Notes: generated by a model from the letters alone, not told the origin. A stretch of 64,000 nt of DNA from Meconema thalassinum (GCA_946902985.2 OX336388.2:1701001978-1701065977), one strand, 5' to 3'; counted from the first letter of the stretch, positions 47,201 to 57,902 are shown. A program made the numbers and translations.

Positions 47201-47901
47201 CTTCAACATGTTCCGGCAAAACATCCCGATTCATGATACTCAGAATCTTTGTCAGCTTTCTTGAATCATTGACTTTCGGTGTTTTTGGCCTGCAATTTGT
47301 ATCAGTTCCATAAAACTATGACTGTAGCCATCATTTCATTCTTCAACTTTCCAATTTGGTGATGATCGATAATTTTCATGGAAACTGGATCTACTTCTTG
47401 AAGGTTCTGGCTATCAGCTTGTGCCGACTCCAGTTCTTCAGAAACACTGTTCTGAGTGTCTCCATTCACACCTTCCTTCTCACGCCGTACCTCTTCTTTA
47501 ATGGTGTTCATTCTGGCTTCAGGGATAAGATTATTCCGGAGAATAGCCCTGTATTGATCAAATACTCTCTGTTCGGTCACAGTTAGTTCAGGGTAATGCA
47601 ACCGAAATTCAGAATGTAAGCGTTGCCTATAACCAACTGAATTCTGCCCGAAGTCAATAACCCTAAAATAAGTGCGTATTTTGGTTTCATTCATGACATT
47701 TGTCCATTTAATACGCTCTCGTGGCAGTCCTGCCTGGTTGAGCACAGGTTGAGTTACCTGTGCAGCACCTTCAGCAGGTGAAGTACTAGATAACGATTCA
47801 CTTCGCTGCTCAGGCTCATCTTGCAAACGCTTGTCGGCTGTAGTGATTTCGGGATCTTGCCCGGTAGGGGCCCGCCTGTTCAGCCCTCTACCATCATGCA
47901 T
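44290..47901 (-). pseudogene. Polyprotein of the REL LINE (Myb-RT-REL), frameshifted
   Basis: 47901-47302 (199 aa): WTNVMNETKIRTYFRVIDFG... resembles a Myb-type DNA-binding helix region. 47234-46065 (389 aa): linker and RT fingers with NLANWKAPGPDQIQNFWYKK, TYLLPK and KYRPITCLPTLYKI. Motif A is broken by a one-base loss near 46103 (MAYIDYKRPLILC instead of YIDYKEAFDSVPHDW). 46083-45316 (255 aa): RRGIFQGDSLSPLWF and the catalytic YMDD at 45775-45786. 45300-45004: C-terminal linker (LPRSLGGRGFVDID). 44964-44290: zinc knuckle C..C..H..C (YGCQQSETIQHITSACRYF) and the REL nuclease with RPDLVVVNKKTKQTTLIDVA, the PD..D..K type. Four or five frame breaks. A 66-bp in-frame insertion lies at 46801-46866. 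Confidence 0.88.
46801..46856 (+). repeat. 56-bp retroposon tail inserted in the LINE, 10-bp duplication
   Basis: atactttgca precedes (46791-46800) and follows (46857-46866). The insert reads ggggccgatagcctagatgt, taggccccttaaaacaacaa and ttatcatcatcatcat. Insert plus duplication is 66 bp, so the minus-strand reading frame gains 22 codons (MMMMIIVV...) without a stop. The same tail occurs at 51040-51095 and, less well, at 8786. Confidence 0.9.
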
Positions 47902-48173
47902 TAGATGGGTTTGCCTTTTATACCTATAGCCAGGTTTTTTTAATCAGCCGTCCCTACCATGGGATACAGACGCTGTTGACAGCCGTCCGTTCCGAGTCAG
48001 ACGCTACCACTGTAGGTTTAATTTTCGAGTTTTCCATCTCCTAGACAGGTTGCCTTCACTACGGCTCAGGAGTCCTGCCTACCCCATTTAGTATATCTCG
48101 TCATTTCTGGTAGGCACATACCTTGTCATTGCAGATTTCTCACAACACACATTAGATATACGGTATAATTATC

Positions 48174-48176
<3 letters not shown>

Positions 48177-48235
<59 letters not shown>

Positions 48236-48236
48236 G
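48177..48236 (+). repeat. (TTA)n microsatellite, LINE-flanking
   Basis: About 20 uninterrupted tta units, the second half of the split SINE tail described at 43945-44196. Confidence 0.92.
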
Positions 48237-48249
48237 CAGTCAAAAGAAT

Positions 48250-48800
48250 TCCGAAACCCCTATTGACCCCAAATGGCAGGTGAAAAACTAAAGGAAGAAG
48301 GAGGCATCAGCTATTTAGTAAGCAAAATAACCACTGATGGACGAAGCAAAGAGGATATAAAAATTAGGTTGGTTCAGGCAAGGAATGCCTTTATTCAGGT
48401 CATTTTTGAAAGCCTTTGTCTGGAGCGTGGTACTCTATAGAAGTGAAACTTGGACTGTTGGCGCAGCAGAAAAGAGGAGCATAGTGTTACAGGATAATGA
48501 TGAAGATGAGATAGGTAGATAGAGTAACAAATGAAGACATATTATGACGAGTAGGAGAGGAGAGATGTTTCTGGCGACTGTTAATGAAGATAAGAGACAG
48601 GTTGGTAGGACACACTAAGACACCCTGGCACTAAGTTATGGAAGAAAGGGCCGAGGACAAGAACTGTAAGGGTGGACCAAGGTTAGAATATGTTAAACAG
48701 ATTGTCTCGGATGTAAGGTGTGGTTGCTATGTAGAGATGAAACGATTAGCTGAGAACTGGGAGGCTTGGAGTGCTGCATCAAACCAGTCAAAAGACTCAG
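48250..48800 (+). pseudogene. RTE-like LINE C-terminus, second copy
   Basis: It corresponds to the minus-strand copy at 12018-12838. Readable pieces are ISYLVSKITTDGRSKEDIKI, SFLKAFVWSVVLYRSETWTV and EERAEDKNCKGGPRLEYVKQ, in different frames. The 3' end is ctgagaactgggaggcttgg and gctgcatcaaaccagtcaaa, as at 12030. Heavily frameshifted; RT core missing. Confidence 0.75.
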
Positions 48801-49126
48801 ACACATCACTCCCTCCCACCTTGTATACAAGTACGTACAAATGTCAGGGCTGTAGCACACTCAATTTAGTTCAACTTCCGGATATTACATGAACTGTAAG
48901 ACAGAATTGACTAGATAAGCCTAATAAGGTCAATGCCACGCGCGAGAGCCATGCAGCTGTCTCTATGCGTGTATGTTTATTATAGTAGTTCCTGGAATGG
49001 GTGTGTATATCATACAGTATGTAACTGACCGACATGCACACATGCAATTAGACGTGTTTCATTACTCGTCTATATAATGTACTTTTACAACTCATAACAC
49101 GCAGCATTAACGAACGTCGACCTCCT

Positions 49127-49385
49127 GCTGTAGCGGCTAGCATTCTTGGCTGTCACCTCGGAAGTCCAGGTTCGATTCCCAGCTCTGCCAAGAAATTTAA
49201 TTCTGGTTTGAGTGTTGGAAAGGGTTACACTCAGTATAATGAGGCACATTTGAGAAGAGTCACCTCAAGTCATCCTGGAAGAGGTTTTCCGTGGTTTTCC
49301 ACTTCTACTCCAGGCTAACGCTGAGATGGCTCCTAACTAAAGGCCACGGCCGCCTCATTCCAAATCCTCACCAGAATTACAAATA
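49127..49385 (+). mobile_element. tRNA-headed SINE, 'ccacggccgcctc' body
   Basis: The head is tgctgtagcggctagcattc (A box) and tccaggttcgattcccagct (B box). The body has tgaggcacatttgagaagag, gaggttttccgtggttttcc and aaggccacggccgcctcatt. The same body is in 35199-35688 and 61385-61565. Confidence 0.8.
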
Positions 49386-49409
49386 TACACATTACAATAC
49401 ACTACAATA

Positions 49410-49739
49410 GCCTCCGTGGCTTAGGCGGCAGCACGCCGGCCTCTCACCGCTGGGTCCGTGGTTCAAATCCCGGTCTCTCCATGTGAGATCTGTGCTGGAC
49501 AAAACGGAGGCAGACAGGTTTTTCTCCGGGTACTCCGGTTTTCCGTGTCAAAATTTAATTCCAGCAACACTCTCCACTATCATTTCATTTCCTCTGTCAT
49601 TCATTTAATCATCGCCCCAGAGGAGTGCGTCAGGCCTCGGCAGCCGACACAGTTCATATCCTCGCCGCTAGATGGGGGCTTCATTCATTCCATTCCTGAC
49701 CCAGTCGGAGACTGGAAGCAGGCTGTGGATTTTCATTTT
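49410..49739 (+). mobile_element. tRNA-headed SINE with 15-bp target duplication, copy 2
   Basis: caatacactacaata flanks it exactly (49395-49409 and 49740-49754). The sequence closely follows 40357-40692 (cctccgtggcttaggcggca, ccgtggttcaaatcccggtc, tttttctccgggtactccgg). The perfect duplication and close similarity mark a recent insertion. ORF 49458-49829 is its shadow. Confidence 0.95.
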
Positions 49740-49867
49740 CAATACACTACAATAATACAGGTTATCAGACAAATTCTACACACATCCAAGCATACGGGGC
49801 TAAATATCCGAGATGTACAAACTCCTTGAATGAAGCAGTAACAACAATATTTTATAATCCAGCAGCT

Positions 49868-50240
49868 TAGTTGTTAATTTATTTAGGGACATTGCGACAT
49901 CGTGGTCATGCAGCCCCGTGTACTTGGCTGTGTATATGCAGTCTGTCTGATAACCTGTGTCAATGTGTTGACTGTACTAGTGTGTGTACAGTATTTATGA
50001 TTGGGGCTAAGATTTGAATAGGAGACGGCCGAGGCTTTATTTTTTTACCATCCCGGCAATCACCTATAGTAGTGGGAATGGTCGTGGTAAACATTGAACC
50101 CACCTCTTCTCAGTTCTGCCGCATGAGGCTGAGTGAACCCCGATCCAGTCTCAGACCAGAATACATTTCTTGTCACAGCCGGGAATCGTACCCGAACCTC
50201 GGACTGAAAAGGACAGCTGAAGGCTCAAACATCTGCAGCT
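49868..50240 (-). mobile_element. tRNA-headed SINE with shared 3' tail
   Basis: The minus strand has a B-box-like gttcgggtacgattcccggc near 50190. The body has ctcaggccgcatg-like sequence. The 3' segment acagactgcatatacacagc and tacacggggctgcatgacca corresponds to the tail of 28783-29288. Head partly degraded. Confidence 0.7.
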
Positions 50241-50713
50241 GGATTCCCAGCGCTAACAGCGACCTTCCCGAGTGTCGTTATTCTCTATTCTTCCTCACTA
50301 TCTCTCCAGGAATATACCCATGTTTATTCATTTCTGGTCTCAGGGTGCCTAGGCCCAGAGATTTGCAGTTAAACACACACTGTTACCGTCACCACATAGG
50401 ACATGGATTATCCACCAAATTTATCACACTCTGAAGTATACAGGACTGATGACTAAGATGGCCCAAGCCCCTAAAATAAATTTACAGAAAACACAGAAAA
50501 AGGAAAGTTCCAATCATTAGATGTATTAGGGAAGTTAGTTATTGTTATTGTTAGTTGTTGTTTTAGGGGGAGGAACCGTGGCCTACGTTATAATACAAGG
50601 CCTGGAAATGAGGCGCCAGACAACATTACGAGCGATGGTTCAGGACCTTCTATACTACCGGACCTGACACTGCAATCCAAGATGGCCGCCGTAGTTGGTG
50701 GTCGGACATTAAA

Positions 50714-50855
50714 CGCATGACGTGGGTCAGAATCCAACACAACACAAAATAACATCATGACGTGATTTTGTCTGCTGTTAATCCATTTTATGGGCTTGGG
50801 ACATCTTGGTCATCAGCCCCGTGCAGTTGGGTTTGGGTTGAATTCCTCCAATTAC
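50714..50855 (+). repeat. ~140-bp direct repeat, copy 1
   Basis: aaacgcatgacgtgggtcag, then acatcatgacgtgattttgt and tttatgggcttggga, recurs at 52791-52930 with roughly one change per 15 bases. The two copies enclose about 1.9 kb. Confidence 0.85.
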
Positions 50856-51039
50856 GTGATTATTGTAGTAGTGTGTGTAGCTGTGTAAGGGACAGGCATG
50901 GGGAGGTGCCCCGGGAGTTAAAATAAGGTACTACCGGAGTTCCATCAGGAAAGGAATAAAATAAAATAATGTTGAGGCCCACAGGAGAGATCTGTAGAAT
51001 ATCTTGGCTGAGTGAACAGGGAAAGTTGTAAATGATGAT

Positions 51040-51095
51040 GTTGATGATAATTGTTGTCTCAAGGGGCCTAACAGTTAGGTTATCGGCCCTTAATG
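51040..51095 (-). repeat. Retroposon tail, inverted copy
   Basis: The minus strand reads gggccgataacctaactgtt, aggccccttgagacaacaat and tatcatcaacatcatca. It is the same unit as 46801-46856. Confidence 0.75.
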
Positions 51096-51880
51096 GTTTG
51101 GGTGATGGTGAAGCTGATAATGAAATGTAAACTATAACTAAAACTAACTACTAACTTATATACTGTACTAGAAGAAGAAATGGAAAACAAAAGGAGAACA
51201 AGGCAAATAAAGGACAGGAGGAAAAGAAATGCCCTCAACCCTCGAGGAATGCGGATTGAGGGACTTGGAAGGAAGGAGAGCCATAAAAGGCAGATAGGAA
51301 CGTGAAAGAGGAGAGGGTCCGCCCCACAGGTAATGGATAAAAGAGGGAAAACCGGACCCAGCTCAGGAATCCCTCGGGGTTGCCAACTCTCGAACTCACC
51401 AGCCGTGAGCCCCTGAGGGTGTAGCAATATCTAGGGTGCACCAGACGTGGTGGGGCTACATACACCCTACCTCCTTGAGGGCCTTGAGCAGAAGGCAGGA
51501 GATAACAGGAAAAGAAAAAGAAGGCTGATCCCTCACAGAAGGAGGGTATCAGAAAAGATGAGACAAGGGCCAATTAAGGCGGGAAAGGAAGAGACTCCCT
51601 AGGCCTCGGATACCCTAATACCGTCGGGGTCGGGAGAGAGCAAGAGTTGACCAAGTGAAGTCGACAGGAAAGAAGACGGAGAGGAGCCCGGCAAAGTAAG
51701 TGGAAGCAATGCCGGACTCAGCTGGGGCCCCGTGGTCGCCAACCCACGTCCCACTAGATGTTAGCCCCTGGGGGGAGTTGTATATGTTCCTGTAGGAATT
51801 TCAATCTCTTTTTAGTAAGTTACCTATTATTCTGGGCCTGTTTGCCATCTCTTGATGAATGCAGTACATTTGCATTTTTC
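51096..51880. other. Purine-rich stretch, no gene
   Basis: The sequence 51170-51700 is rich in G and A on the plus strand (gggaggaaaagaaatgccct-type words). It yields the shadow ORFs 51080-51573 (minus). Two similar phrases (ccttgagggccttgag and ctaggcctcggataccctaa) hint at a degraded SINE. Nothing coding. Confidence 0.4.
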
Positions 51881-52250
51881 TGTTGGCACAGGCTAGAGTA
51901 AAATGAGGCTTTTCACCGATGTCTCAGTCTCACTCTTGACTGTGACTATATGGAAACTACTGAGGTATAGGTGGTGCTTAGTAATGACATTCAGGGCACA
52001 GTCAGTGTCTGTTGGCACAGGCTAGAGTATCACCAATGTCTCAGTCTCACTCATGGCTGTGATTGTATGGAAGCTACTGAGATATGGGTGGTGCTTAGTA
52101 ATGACTTTCAGGGCACAATCAGTGTGTGTTGGCACAGGCTAGAGTATCACCGATGTCTCAGTCTCGGCTGTGATTATATGGAAGCTACTGAGGTATGGGT
52201 GGTGCTTAGCAATGACATTCAGGGCACAGTAAGTGCCTGTGGATGCTGTG
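51881..52250 (+). repeat. Tandem array, ~117-129-bp unit, three copies
   Basis: tgttggcacaggctagagta starts at 51881, 52010 and 52127. Units share gatgtctcagtctc, tatggaagctactgaggtat and gtaatgacattcagggcaca. A 98-aa ORF (51971-52267) runs through it because one unit spacing is 39 codons. It is a repeat shadow and not a recognisable protein. Confidence 0.88.
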
Positions 52251-52479
52251 AAAGGTTCTACTCATAGGGTTAGTACTGCTGTACTGACTCAATGAGGAAA
52301 GCAATGATAATCTACCTCACTCCTCTTCTTGCTTAGTACGCCTCAATATAGCTCTGCCTTGGGTTTTTGTGGGTATCTACCCACATAACCTAACGGCAGT
52401 GCCTTTTGAGGATCCAACCAGTCTTCGGGCTGACTACCTAACAGACATACATATTATTCTTAAAAATAAATGTGACCAA

Positions 52480-52725
52480 CCAGCTGGTGTAGTTCTTGGT
52501 TGTCACTTTTGGGGTCCAAGTTTGATTCCTGACTGTCAAGAAATCTTAATTCTAGTCTGAAGATAAGAACGGGTTACACACAGCCTAGTGAGGTTAACCG
52601 GGAAATGTTGGGTTCGATTCTCCGCTTAGCCACCCAGCAAATGGTTTACCATCGGTTCCCACACATACTGAAGATAAATGCCTAGGTAATTCCTATCATA
52701 AGGGCACGACTGCCTTCTGTAAATC
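52480..52725 (+). repeat. Degraded tRNA-headed SINE
   Basis: gctggtgtagttcttggttg and gtccaagtttgattcctgac resemble A and B boxes. The following aatcttaattctagtctgaa and gggttacacacagcctagtg correspond to 49190-49245. Confidence 0.6.
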
Positions 52726-52790
52726 CGTCAACAAGTAGGCTAGTCGTATTCATTCATTCCTATTCATGAGATTAAATGGCACTCTGTCAA

Positions 52791-52930
52791 ACGCATGACG
52801 TGTGTCAGAATCCAACCCAACACAAAAAATAACATCATGACGTGATTTTGTCTGCTGTTAATTCATTTTATGGGCTTGTGACTGATTGGTCATCAGCTCC
52901 GTGAAGTTGGGTGTGGGTTGAATTCCCCTG
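52791..52930 (+). repeat. ~140-bp direct repeat, copy 2
   Basis: It matches 50714-50855, ending agttgggtgtgggttgaatt. Part of it (tttatgggcttgtgactgat and tggtcatcagc) belongs to the widespread SINE-tail family. Confidence 0.85.
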
Positions 52931-53529
52931 ATAGGAAATTAGAAAATAGGCACCAATGGCTTATCTCTATAATAATTGGATTTGCATCCAGTCACACAAC
53001 AGTTTCAAGGCATATCACCACAATTTTATCATAGCCTATGCATCAGTAAGCCTACTGGTAGTTTATTAAAACGGGATCCACACCAAGTACGTGATAAGAT
53101 TGATATCCTTGAACTAGCAAGCGTATAATTGGATGAGAGAACACTGCAGCCAATTTAAAAAGTAGGTTATGTTCATACGTACGGTAATCAATTTTCAGAT
53201 CTTCTTTGGCCTTAAATTGGAATACGTTAATTATTACTATGCTTGCTCATAATGAATTACCATTACTAATAATTTATAAACCCTAAATAGAATAATATAT
53301 AGGCCAAACTTACCCTCTGATTGGCAATAGTGATGGTATCACAAGCGTAACAGAAGTCACCGGTATCTCGTATTTATGAAGCACTAATGCAGACATTTAC
53401 TTACACGAACGTGTAATATCATTAAGCAATAATCAATAAGCACAGATAATCAAAGGAGGCGATTGCTAACCGAAATTCATACCACTATCACATCGTAAAC
53501 AAAACGACTCAACTTATAAACAAAGCATG
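52931..53529. other. P-element interior without gene
   Basis: AT-rich, with no supported frame or motif. Confidence 0.4.
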
Positions 53530-53655
53530 TAATCACCAACAGCGACAGCCATCTTTCATCTGTCCCGCCGCTAGTGTCAGGTCCGGTATTATAGAAGGTC
53601 CTGGATGGTTCGAACTTGTTCCGCATTTTACCACTAGGTTCGCTGTCTGGCGCCC
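53530..53655 (-). repeat. Inverted copy of the P-element left subterminal region
   Basis: The minus strand has ggcgccagaca, gaaccatccaggaccttcta, taataccggacctgacact and agatggctgtcgctgttggtg. These correspond to 50615-50700 (ggcgccagacaacattac, caggaccttctatactaccg and so on). The outer 35-bp terminal repeat is not repeated here. 53656-54011 contains a possible first exon ending gctaag|gtgagt near 53744. Confidence 0.7.
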
Positions 53656-55324
53656 TTAATCGTACCGTTTGCATTACGTACAATGTGATTAGTGTGTCTG
53701 TATTTGGTGGTAAATAAGGTGTCCTAATGAGTGAGAAAGCTAAGGTGAGTTTAAAATTGACTGGCGAAGCGTGTCGTATTATAGTTGTGCTTTCGTTAAA
53801 AGCAGTCGACTGCTGTTTGACTTATATTGAGAAGGGTGCTAAGTGGTCTTTATGAACAAGACGTAGTGAAAAGCAAGTTTTAATCCAGTGTACTAGCGTA
53901 AATGTGACATGTATGTGCTATAAATACTTTAGATATAAATCACTGAATGATTTTAAAAGAGTAACTTACCGGCATGTGTAAATATTAGTGTTATTATTGT
54001 GTTCGTCAAAAATGGTGTACTGTAGCGTGCCGTATTGTTAATCTCGTCAAGTTAAAGGCAATGGACTTGCATTTCATAAATTTCCATTGAACAATGACAT
54101 ACTGAAACAATCGGTTTTAGCTGTTTCACGTGAGGGGGTAAAGCCAGGGTCTTCGTGGGCACCAAAACGGTCTTCTACAATTTGTAGCAAGCATTTCAAG
54201 GATTCTGATTTTAGTATAAGTATACAAAGAGAACGTTTTACCGAACGAATTTCCGACGGTTTTTTGAGCACAAATAAATATAAATACGCGCAAAAGAGCA
54301 CGTGTCGATAGAGACATACATATCAACAACAAAAGGAAATGTTCAGGTAATTTAAATTTTACTGAAGACTATTGTGATGAACGAATTGAAGAAAACCATG
54401 ATCAACCACGTGTTAGTGTAGGAACGCAATGTTCTACAATCAAGCAAACTCATAGCAAGTCAACAAAATTAAAATACAGTATACAGAACTACAATTAAGT
54501 CATTGAATCAGAAGATAATTTCATTGAAACAAAAATTGCATTCAGTGCAACGTCAGGACAAACTCTATGTTCAAATATCGAAACTCAAGAGTGAAGCGGA
54601 TCGTGGGGACTTGAAGGCTAATTTCTTACTTGAACAAATTCGAGCTTTCACAAAACGAAAGTTTAAATACAATGAAACAACAATAAAAATACGTGTATTG
54701 CTCTCTAATAAATCACCGTCGGCTTACCGCTTACTGAGAGATATAACTATTTTACAACTTCCTCATCCACGAACACTGAAAACGTACATTGGGTATACGA
54801 ACGGAGAGACAGGGGTCACGTCACTTGCAAAAGCTAGGTTAACAGCTGAAGAGAAGTCACTGACTCACGATAATGAGAAGGTTGGTTCATTAATCATTGA
54901 TGAAATGGCCATACTAGACTATTGTATGACAAGAATTTAGACTTGTTTCTCGGCATTAGTGATATTGAGAAAGATGCAATTGGAATCGAACATAAATAGC
55001 TAATAAATTATTATGCATACTGTTCAAGGGCCTGTCTTCCTTCTACAGGATACCTGTTTCGTTCTACTTTACATGTGCACTCACAGGACATCAGTTATCT
55101 AGGATAACACTGGACGCATTGACTGCGGTTGAGGAGTGCGACTTCAAGGTCATCAGAATAGTGACGAACAACTGTCAGGTGAATGTGTCAATATTTGAGG
55201 CGCTGTGTGGTGAATGTATCACTCATGAAATTCGTCACCCGAAAGACGAGCAGAGGCCACTTTTTCTTAGTTTCGATCCGAGTCACATCATTAAGAATGT
55301 ACGATCACAATATGAGTCGTTTAG

Positions 55325-56765
55325 TTGCAAACCCAGATACATCCACTTTTTTTTTTCGAAAGGCAGGTTTTGCTATTTAAGATAACTTTATATTATTCTA
55401 CACCTTGGCCTCAAACGCCGAGCGTCAAAACCAGATACATCCTCCGTTTTCCATTGAACAAAAATACGGCTTGGTTGCAAATCCAGGTAAGTGCCGGCAA
55501 GAATCAAAACCAGTTACATCAACAAGCAATGCGCACACGTTCACTGCGCAATGAAAATTGCCGCCTAGGTGCAGCTGGTTTTTTTTTATCGCAGTTCGGA
55601 TTGTATTGTCTTCGGTGTATAAGTGATATTTCAGTTAACAATGGACTGTGTTCCAAGTGAAAACCATGATCGTCCAAGGAAAAAGCAGCGGAATGAATCT
55701 CAGTGGTCCCGTGCTGCACAAAGGTCCAAATGAAATTTGCTCTGCTGTATAATCATTGCTTGACAAATATCACCATTCCTGAAAATGTGTCAGTTGTCAG
55801 ACTGGCATCAAATGGATGCGGAGCCCAAAATAAGAACTATTTTATGATGGGAATGATAAGTAAATGGTTATTAAACGATGCACCGCTAACTGTTAAGAAT
55901 GTGGAATATGTATTTCCAATTGTTGGACATTCCTTCCTACCTTTAGACAGGGTTTTCGCCCGAATTGAAAAAGATAGATGTAATCATAAGCCCAAACGAA
56001 TATACAGAGATTTTCTCTCACTTTGAAACAGTGGTAACATTAGCAGATAAAACGTATGATTGGAAGAGCAGTATTTCAGATGTACTGCGACCACCTGCGC
56101 AGTGGCACTTCCAGTTCAATCCTTGTAAAATGTTCTTCTTCAAAGTGAACCGCAAGAGGGACGACATTGCAATTAAGGGTGAAGTACACTACAGAAGTAA
56201 AATTGGCAATTACAAAAGTGTTTGCAAAAGAAATACGAAAGTGGCGGATATCAGATCACCATCCATAATACAGCCAGGAGTTCAAGTGTCACCATTGAAA
56301 ATAAGGGATGTAAGAGCTTTGCTTACTAAACATTTCGGCAATGACTGGAAATCACTTAACACATTGTCATATTACGTCAATATTGTAGACAGGTTCGAGA
56401 ACGTAACTGAAAGTGAACATCATCCTGCTAATGTCGAAGATTGTGTGTGTGAGATCACTTCTGAAATAGATGACCTTGTTGTATAAGTTTCAAAATTGAC
56501 ATCTGACATGTTTCAGTGTTGTGATATTCTGTTTTGTAAACCAAGACTATTTTGTTCAAAATGGTAATATTTTCTGTCATTGGTATTTTCTAAACTACTA
56601 ATCAATCAGAAAATTTAGTACAAATGTGATATTGTAACAGATTTACTGTGAATGTAAATGTTGTTTGTCCAGGAGAATGTGTGTTTGTTTTCAAAACCAG
56701 ATAAGTCATAATAGTTATTTTCAAATCCAGATCAGCAGTTAACTTTCAAATACAGATACATCACA
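55325..56765 (+). mobile_element. Foreign element inside the P transposase
   Basis: The stretch between two adjacent parts of the P transposase contains a different transposon-type protein (55703-56486). On both sides lies a repeated word of the form tcaaaaccagatacatc: near 55328, 55425, 55475 and 55504, and near 56691, 56720 and 56745. I could not fix its exact ends or a target duplication. P-transposase homology resumes about 100 bp after the last repeat word. Confidence 0.6.
55703..56486 (+). pseudogene. 'GHSFLP..DR' transposon-type protein (DUF7869-like)
   Basis: Two overlapping frames (55703-56026 and 55965-56486) give ENVSVVRLASNGCGAQNKNY, then FPIVGHSFLPLDRVFARIEK. With a one-base shift they give SPNEYTEIFSHFETVVTLAD and DWKSSISDVLRPPAQWHFQF... 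to the stop. N(G/C)..QNKN and GHSFLP.DR..A.IEK are familiar from large repetitive protein families in insects, annotated I believe as DUF7869, probably an RNase-H-like transposase core. The N-terminal part is absent. Function is inferred only from repetitiveness. Confidence 0.6.
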
Positions 56766-57799
56766 AACATATTCTCGATTATCTCGATTATCTTAAAGTT
56801 CTTTCAGGACCATAACTACATTACATAAGCTAATGATTGCCCAAAGAATCAAACTTGTTCCTTTTCAGAGATTGGAATGAAACGTTTTTCTTGTCTCCTG
56901 AAAAGTTTTCTCTTTGCGATGTATCTCGTTTTGCAACTAAACGACTCATATCTGAGTAGGAACTTCTATGTAGATGACAATTTAATTACTAGTGATCATC
57001 TCAAGAATATGTACCACTTACAGAAAAAGCTAGTAGTAAAGCCAGATAGAAAATTAAGCAGGAAGGTTGTATATCCAAGCAATTTAGAAAAAATGAATGT
57101 GGCAAGAGCCAAATTGGTGTTTACTCCAGAGACAATAGCTGAGCTTAAGAGCATGGAAGTCGTGTGCCCAGAAAAAGTTAAAGATAAAGACATCCTACAC
57201 GAAACAACAAAATTCTTGGAAATTTTTAGAAAATGGTTTGATATACATGATAACTGCAATACCACACACGGACTTCATTCCAGAAACACGGACAAGCTTA
57301 TTTTCAGTGAAGTTAATGATGAGAGACTTTCATGGCTGACCAATGAATTTCTGCCCTACCTGTCACAGATTCAAAGTTATCCCGATAAAAAGATGAGACT
57401 TACAAAGGAAACTTATCAAGATTTGGTGCTAACAACTTTATCAACCGTCACCTGCATACGATTTCTAATTAGTATCGGCTTCCATTATGTGCTTACGCGG
57501 AATCTTTCAAGTGACGATGTAGAACTGCTCTTCAGTCACCTGAGAAATAAGGGAGGTAACAATGACATGATGGACGTGAGTTCATGCCTGCATGCCATCG
57601 AGTCAACACTTAGCACAGGAATTATCGCATCTTCTAGAAGTGGGAATGCGGAGCTGAGGGAAGATGCAGTCGTAACAGGTGCCTTGACCAAGTTTCTGAA
57701 GCCTAACAAATCGCGGAAGTTGCAAAACCCAGCCAATGCTAAAGAAACACCACCAGCTTCCGGCACATGTCTTGGAGATTCTTGAAAGCCCTATTCAAG

Positions 57800-57902
57800 G
57801 TAAGAATATGGGGCATATAGCCTATATTAAGTTCATTGAAATAAAACATTACGGTTTACATTTTAGCATTAAAATCTATATTTTTGTTTTCATAAAAGCC
57901 AG
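57800..57902 (+). other. Possible intron of the P transposase
   Basis: The donor caag|gtaaga at 57800 and acceptor aaaagcc-ag|cg at 57902 would join ...QLPAHVLEILESPIQ to SLSSISIAMVAGFLVRVAKE. This gives a smooth P-transposase C-terminus. A frame shift before the donor (about 57700-57735) is still required. Confidence 0.4.

Larger units (their letters stand above)
44197..48176 (-). mobile_element. REL-endonuclease LINE inserted in an ATT repeat
   Basis: A non-LTR element of about 4 kb on the minus strand. (ATT)n on the plus strand bounds it on both sides (44157-44196 and 48177-48236), so the target was an ATT/TAA repeat. R4/Dong-type LINEs are known for a preference for TAA repeats, and the REL endonuclease fits that group. 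The 5' UTR is about 275 bp (48176-47902) and the 3' UTR about 90 bp. The coding order on the minus strand is Myb-like region, RT, zinc knuckle, REL. Confidence 0.72.

Noticed and set aside
44312..47264. Plus-strand ORFs of 70-140 aa
   Set aside because: All are opposite the minus-strand LINE reading frames.
51080..51573. Two overlapping minus-strand ORFs with many leucines, phenylalanines and serines
   Set aside because: Product of a purine-rich strand. Looks like membrane protein text only because of base composition.
50714..52930. LTR retrotransposon suggested by the direct repeats
   Set aside because: No TG...CA ends, primer-binding site, gag or pol between the repeats.
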